From Dioscorea cayenensis subsp. rotundata (Eukaryota > Streptophyta > Magnoliopsida > Dioscoreales > Dioscoreaceae), in assembly GCF_009730915.1 (NCBI RefSeq), contig NC_052489.1:29133916-29197915 (forward strand): a DNA stretch of 64,000 bases, given 5' to 3'. A program made the translations under genes and the position numbers. Shown in pieces: positions 59,851 to 64,000 of this stretch (position 1 is its first letter; each line of letters starts with the position of its first letter). The notes below the pieces were generated by a model. It made no database searches. It was given only the letters and a program-made list of their open reading frames with translations, and was not told the DNA's origin.

Positions 59851-61684
59851 CTATGAACAAGGTACATGCAATGGTTGAAGTTTGGAGGGAGTGGTAGGAA
59901 CTGAAGAACAACTCTGGTTCTTAACCAAAGGAATGAGAGATTGCACCACATCAGTCATTAGAGGCCTGTATTCAGCTTCTGATTGCACACAAACTGCAGC
60001 AATTGCAGCAACCTATTGCACTCACTCACATTAACACATAAATTCAGCAATAATACAAATCATAACAAATTAATCTATCAATCAATTGAGTTTGAAGTAA
60101 CCTGAATTAGATCTTTCTGGGAGTACTGGCCTTGTAGAGCTGGATCTACCATTTCCTTCAGTTTTACTCTGTTTGTCAGCCTTGGCAAAGCCTGTTTAAT
60201 TTAACAGAAGTGGTAAAAAAAACATTAAAAAAAAAAAAACCTTAAATATATAAAAAAGTTTAAAGAGAAGATACTATTCTTAAGTTAATATACTCACCCA
60301 AGAAACAAGAATGTCTTCTTCAGGTGGCCTTTTGAGATCAATAGGTCTCCTGCCAGTAAGAAGCTCAAGAAGAACAACTCCATAACTATAAACATCTGAC
60401 TTTGTGGTAAGCTTTCCTGTTGAAGCATACCTACAAAAACCCAAACAAAACAAACAAACAAACAGACACATTCATATAATGACAACAAATTATTAATTGA
60501 AGTATCTGGATGCAGAAATGACTCACTCTGGAGCAAGATATCCAGTGGTTCCCAAAACTCTGGTTAAGACCTGTCCATTGATTCTATCCGAACCGGTTCT
60601 CGCCATACCGAAGTCAGAGACTTTCGCTCGATAATTATGGTCTAACAATATATTGCTGCTCTTGAAATCTCTATGAATTACAGAGGGAACAGAATGTTCA
60701 TGAAGAAATTCAAGGCCTCGGGCGCAATCGAGCGCAATTCTTAGCCTTATAGACCAATTCAATGCAGGATTCCGGTGCCCGGAGTTGGGATGGAGGTGAT
60801 GCTGAAGACTCCCGTTAGGCATGAACTCAAACACGAGCATTCGGTGGTGTTGATCGGCGCAATAGCCAAGCAACCCGACCAAATAAGTACTATTCAATCG
60901 ACTTAGTAAGTCCACCTGTATAATCATAAACATAAGGTAACATACTAATATATCGAACAAAACTAATAAAAGACGGAATCGATGAAAGAATGTACCTCTG
61001 ATCTGAACTCTCTTTCTCCATGTCTTCCTTCTCTGTGCAAGACTTTAATGGCTGCAACAGTGCCATCACTAAGAATCCCTCTAAAGACAACTCCAAATCC
61101 TCCTCTACCAAGCACATTGGCTTCAATGAATCCATCAGTAGCCAACTCAAGCTCTTTGTAAGTGAACACCTGCCCTCTCTTGCACCTCATCATCACTTGA
61201 GGAGAGAATCCCAATCTCCCACTATAAATACACCTACCAATCTCTGCAGTTTCAAAATTTCAGAGTCCTTCCAAAAGTTTTTTTTTTTTATTATTATTCA
61301 AAAAAGGAATCAAATTAATGAAAGAACTCTCTTACCAGGACTATAACCAAGTGTGTTACTGGCTTCAGTAGTGAAAATAAACTTAGAGAACTGAGCTTTG
61401 TTCAAACTGCTGTTTCTAGTGCTTACATTGCAGCTGCAGCTTGGTTCATGGACAGTGTTGTTCTTTGCCGAGCTGGCTCTCCGGAGAAGAAGAAGAAGAA
61501 GAAGTGCAATGACAATCAAGAAGATGACTACTATGGGTGCAATTATAAGGAGAACAGACTTGAATGCTAGAGTTTCTTTTTGGTTTTCATGGTGGTTGTT
61601 GTTGTTGTTGTATTCATGGAACATGTGGTGGTGCAAAGGTGGTGGCGCCGGAGGAGAGACGGCGAAGAGAGGCTGAACATCCAT
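59851..61684 (-). CDS. Receptor-like Ser/Thr protein kinase (RD type)
   Basis: Six exons give 456 codons: 61684-61336, 61243-60996, 60915-60527, 60430-60298, 60191-60102 and 60012-59851. A short Pro/His/Asn-rich N-terminus precedes one membrane span (residues about 42-67, a run of Ile, Val and Leu followed by RR). The kinase domain then has the Gly loop GRGGFGVV (162-169), ATP-binding Lys183 in AAIK, the catalytic loop HRDFKSSN (280-287), DFG (300-302) and APE (327-329). All catalytic residues are present and the HRD arginine makes it an RD kinase. The tiny extracellular part has no LRR or lectin domain, so ligand binding alone is unlikely; it may act with another receptor, as PERK or RLCK-VII-like kinases do. 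[13 protein letters not shown] fits that group. I cannot name the exact orthologue. Confidence 0.9.
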
Positions 61685-63539
61685 TAGAGAATTAACTGGT
61701 GGTGAAGCAGATGATGATGATGGATGAGAGGTGTGAAGAAAGTGAAGAAGTTATAAGTTATTAGAATTAATATATGGAAATGAAAACAATGGAAATGAAA
61801 AATAATAAAAATGTGGTCAATTTGTTCTTCAGGTCCACACATCATTCCAAGCTTCATTCACATGCACTGGCTTTGGTTGTGCCCACATATTTCACACCTA
61901 ATTAACTGTTTCTATTATTGTGAGATGCTTGAGTTGATAATGAGTAGAACAGGGATTCAGCTTCTTTGTTTTTCTGTTTCATTGCTAATTCTTCTTTTGC
62001 TCTTGCTTCCAATCTTAGCAAATGTACTTTTTGTTAACAATGGGGAGAATCATAGCTGTGATACAATACCAAAATATATATATTTATATTTTAGTTTTAT
62101 ATTAATAATTTAATAAAAAATATAAGTCATGTGTTTTGGGAAGAATATTCATTATCATTCTTGTTGATGGTTGTTATTATTTTGAAATAAAAAAAATAAA
62201 TTATGTTAAAAATTCAACTAAGAACTGATGTAACATGATATGTTAACATACAAGATATTTTACACTTAAATATGCTATCAAGTTAAATAAAATAAAAAAA
62301 ATCTTATATATAAATTTATGTGCTAAGTCATTGTAATTAACAATTTTTTTCTAAAATTAATACAGGGATAGTATTGGATATTTAAAATACGTTCAAACAT
62401 AAAAGAGTTATCTATCTATATACATAAAATTAGAAAGCTTCAAAATTAAGCAAGCAATGAAGAAATAATTAAAAGCTATTATAAGAGAAATAAATCAAGC
62501 TTATAATGATAATTACTGGTTCTCTTAGATTGACAGAATAAGAAGACAAATGTATATAGTATTTCCTTGTATTCTTCTTCTAATGATAGCTAGAGATGAA
62601 TGAATGGATAGTCTTCATCTCATCTCATTCCATCTGCAACCATTCATTCATTGTGGATGTTTGTCAGCAGAGTCACTGTCCACACAACTCACATCCATGC
62701 AGGCATGTTGTAGTCCCCACAGAATTCAGTGCCATTAGAGAAATGGCAGTGAGCAGTGGTTAGTACTAATACACATGCAGGACCAGACCTAACTGGACAA
62801 ATGTGTATCCTTGGACCTTGTAAACATTAAAAAAAGGGACAATATGGAGATTAGGAAACAAGTATTGCATGAATTGTCTCTAAAGAAAGATCTTTGAACT
62901 CTTTATTTAGTGTATGAAGTTTATGAATAAGGTCCCTCAGTAATGACTTTTTGTCTACAAAACAGTGAAAAACATGTCACATGGCTGAGCTTTTTTTGAC
63001 TTTGCCTTCTCAATATAATATTATGTACTCTTTCCACTGGAGAGTAAAAAAAAAATAATAAAAAAAAAGTCAAGGTAATTAATGTGTGAAGGTTGCAGGG
63101 AATGCATGTTGGACTCAAGAACAAATATGGGTCCTTTGTTGAGTGTGACCAAACCAAGGAATTATAGAATCAAACTTCCTAGATTTGATGATCATGTCAC
63201 ACAAAGAACAAAAGAGTATTATTAGCTGACTTTTTAGATTTGTATCTAACCAAAATCAAATGCTGGCAATTATGGCTGTTCTGGAAAAGTTTGAATTAAA
63301 GTAACAGCAACTAGAAGATATAAACCAGATTTTTGATGAAACAAGAGCTTTTCATGTTACAGCAGCAGCAGGGCCTTCTCATGGCTTGCCAATTTGAAAG
63401 AAGTACAGAAGTTGATCACACAGTCTGCAGCAGTCTAAAAAAACCAATCAAACACAGACATATTGTGCTATAAACAAGGTTTTAAAAAGAAAACCTCAGA
63501 GGGACAGACAAATCAAACAAAAAATTATCTGATCACTTA
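61685..63539. promoter_or_regulatory. Kinase promoter region and 3' flank of edge gene
   Basis: The first few hundred bases are the kinase upstream region, including ATG/CAT-rich leader repeats near 61712-61725. The rest is AT-rich DNA, with the likely 3' UTR of the right-edge gene from about 63340. No further gene or repeat is supported. Confidence 0.4.
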
Positions 63540-64000
63540 CTATATGACTGACTGCCTCCTTTTCCTGCATAAAACTCGCTGTGCAGTGCCCAATTTGCCA
63601 ACTATTTCCTTCTCCCTTAGAGCCTGATTAAGCATGGATAATCCTGGCAGCGTTGAAGTGCTCTGACGATGACTAGGCGAGCCCACAATGACTCTTTTCT
63701 GAACACTGAAACATAACTTGTTCATCATCTGTGAATTCATGGCACTTGAGTTGCATGGGCTTGAAAGAAGCCGAAGCCTTTGTCGCGGAGAACCAACACT
63801 TGGGATCTTTGATCTCCAAATTGCCTGCACAGAAGGAGGTGAGCTTGTGTACTTGCTGCTGTTGCTTACATTGTTGCTGAATTTTCCTTTCCCATCTGGA
63901 GTAGCAATAACTGTAGAGATTTTAGATAAAGGAGTAAATGGAACAAATGTAGCCATTGAGTTCCTTCTTTGTGGTGCTTTGGGTTGATATCGTTGATGGT
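63540..64000 (-). CDS. C-terminal exon of an unidentified basic Ser-rich protein, partial
   Basis: A minus-strand frame is open from the right edge to a TAG at 63542-63540, about 152 codons. An ATG at 63956 would give 138 codons, but the frame stays open upstream with similar composition (QPKAPQRRNS), so this is more likely the last exon of a longer gene. The product is rich in Ser, Pro, Arg and Lys with little predicted structure. It has several S/T-P sites (VPFTPLSK, IATPDGK, SVGSPRQR, VGSPSHR) and a short helix near the end (LSMLNQALREKEIVGKL), and it finishes CRKRRQSVI. Such tails occur in plant microtubule-linked or cell-cycle proteins, for example kinesin tails. That is only a resemblance in composition and I do not assign a family. 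Confidence 0.55.
   Translation of the reverse strand, partial: HQRYQPKAPQRRNSMATFVPFTPLSKISTVIATPDGKGKFSNNVSNSSKYTSSPPSVQAIWRSKIPSVGSPRQRLRLLSSPCNSSAMNSQMMNKLCFSVQKRVIVGSPSHRQSTSTLPGLSMLNQALREKEIVGKLGTAQRVLCRKRRQSVI

Overview
The window is nuclear DNA of a flowering plant. Genes have many exons with short GT-AG introns in AT-rich DNA. The products are plant families: two intron-less PPR proteins, Mediator subunit MED33, a CTLH-complex GID8-like protein, a receptor-like kinase and a plant C2H2/DEDD exonuclease. The transposons are of plant types (MULEs, PIF/Harbinger-like MITE, L1-type LINEs, tRNA-derived SINEs). Coding GC is moderate, and the first PPR gene is clearly GC-richer at its 5' end. 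That fits a non-grass monocot, but this is only an inference and I cannot name the species. All splice models were made by eye; exon lengths sum to intact reading frames in every multi-exon gene given.

Layout. 1-1051 (-): kelch-repeat gene running off the left edge. 2000-2221 (+): small conserved-looking ORF. 2683-5080 (-): GID8-like CTLH gene, with a 121-bp tandem duplication over one exon/intron border. 5205-6466: MULE with long inverted repeats and a perfect 10-bp target duplication, in the GID8 promoter. 8326-10188 (-): P-class PPR gene. 10930-11275: decayed LINE piece. 11573-21904 (-): cytosolic isoleucyl-tRNA synthetase, 24 exons.

22100-32700 is a transposon-rich block. It holds a MULE derivative whose Ulp1-like gene (+) and transposase gene (-) are both truncated and point at each other. 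It also holds a second broken copy of that element, a long inverted duplication, a MITE with a GC-rich minisatellite, a second MITE, and a displaced fragment of the isoleucyl-tRNA synthetase first exon.

32995-36974 (+): proline-rich At4g04980-like protein. 37843-38228: LINE tail with clear target duplications. 38552-43668 (+): C2H2/DEDDh exonuclease with a SINE in its long first intron. 44385-45480: a second, longer LINE fragment. 48562-56646 (+): MED33. 56917-58980 (-): PLS-class PPR protein like MEF18, tail to tail with MED33. 59851-61684 (-): receptor-like kinase. 63540-64000 (-): last exon of an unidentified gene cut by the right edge.

The host genes are housekeeping or regulatory loci (translation, transcription, organelle RNA metabolism, protein turnover, signalling) with no sign of a shared pathway. 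The most unusual material is the MULE block at 22-29.5 kb: a hairpin-forming inverted duplication of an element-associated coding segment, and arrays of a GTTTAA motif filling the element's introns.
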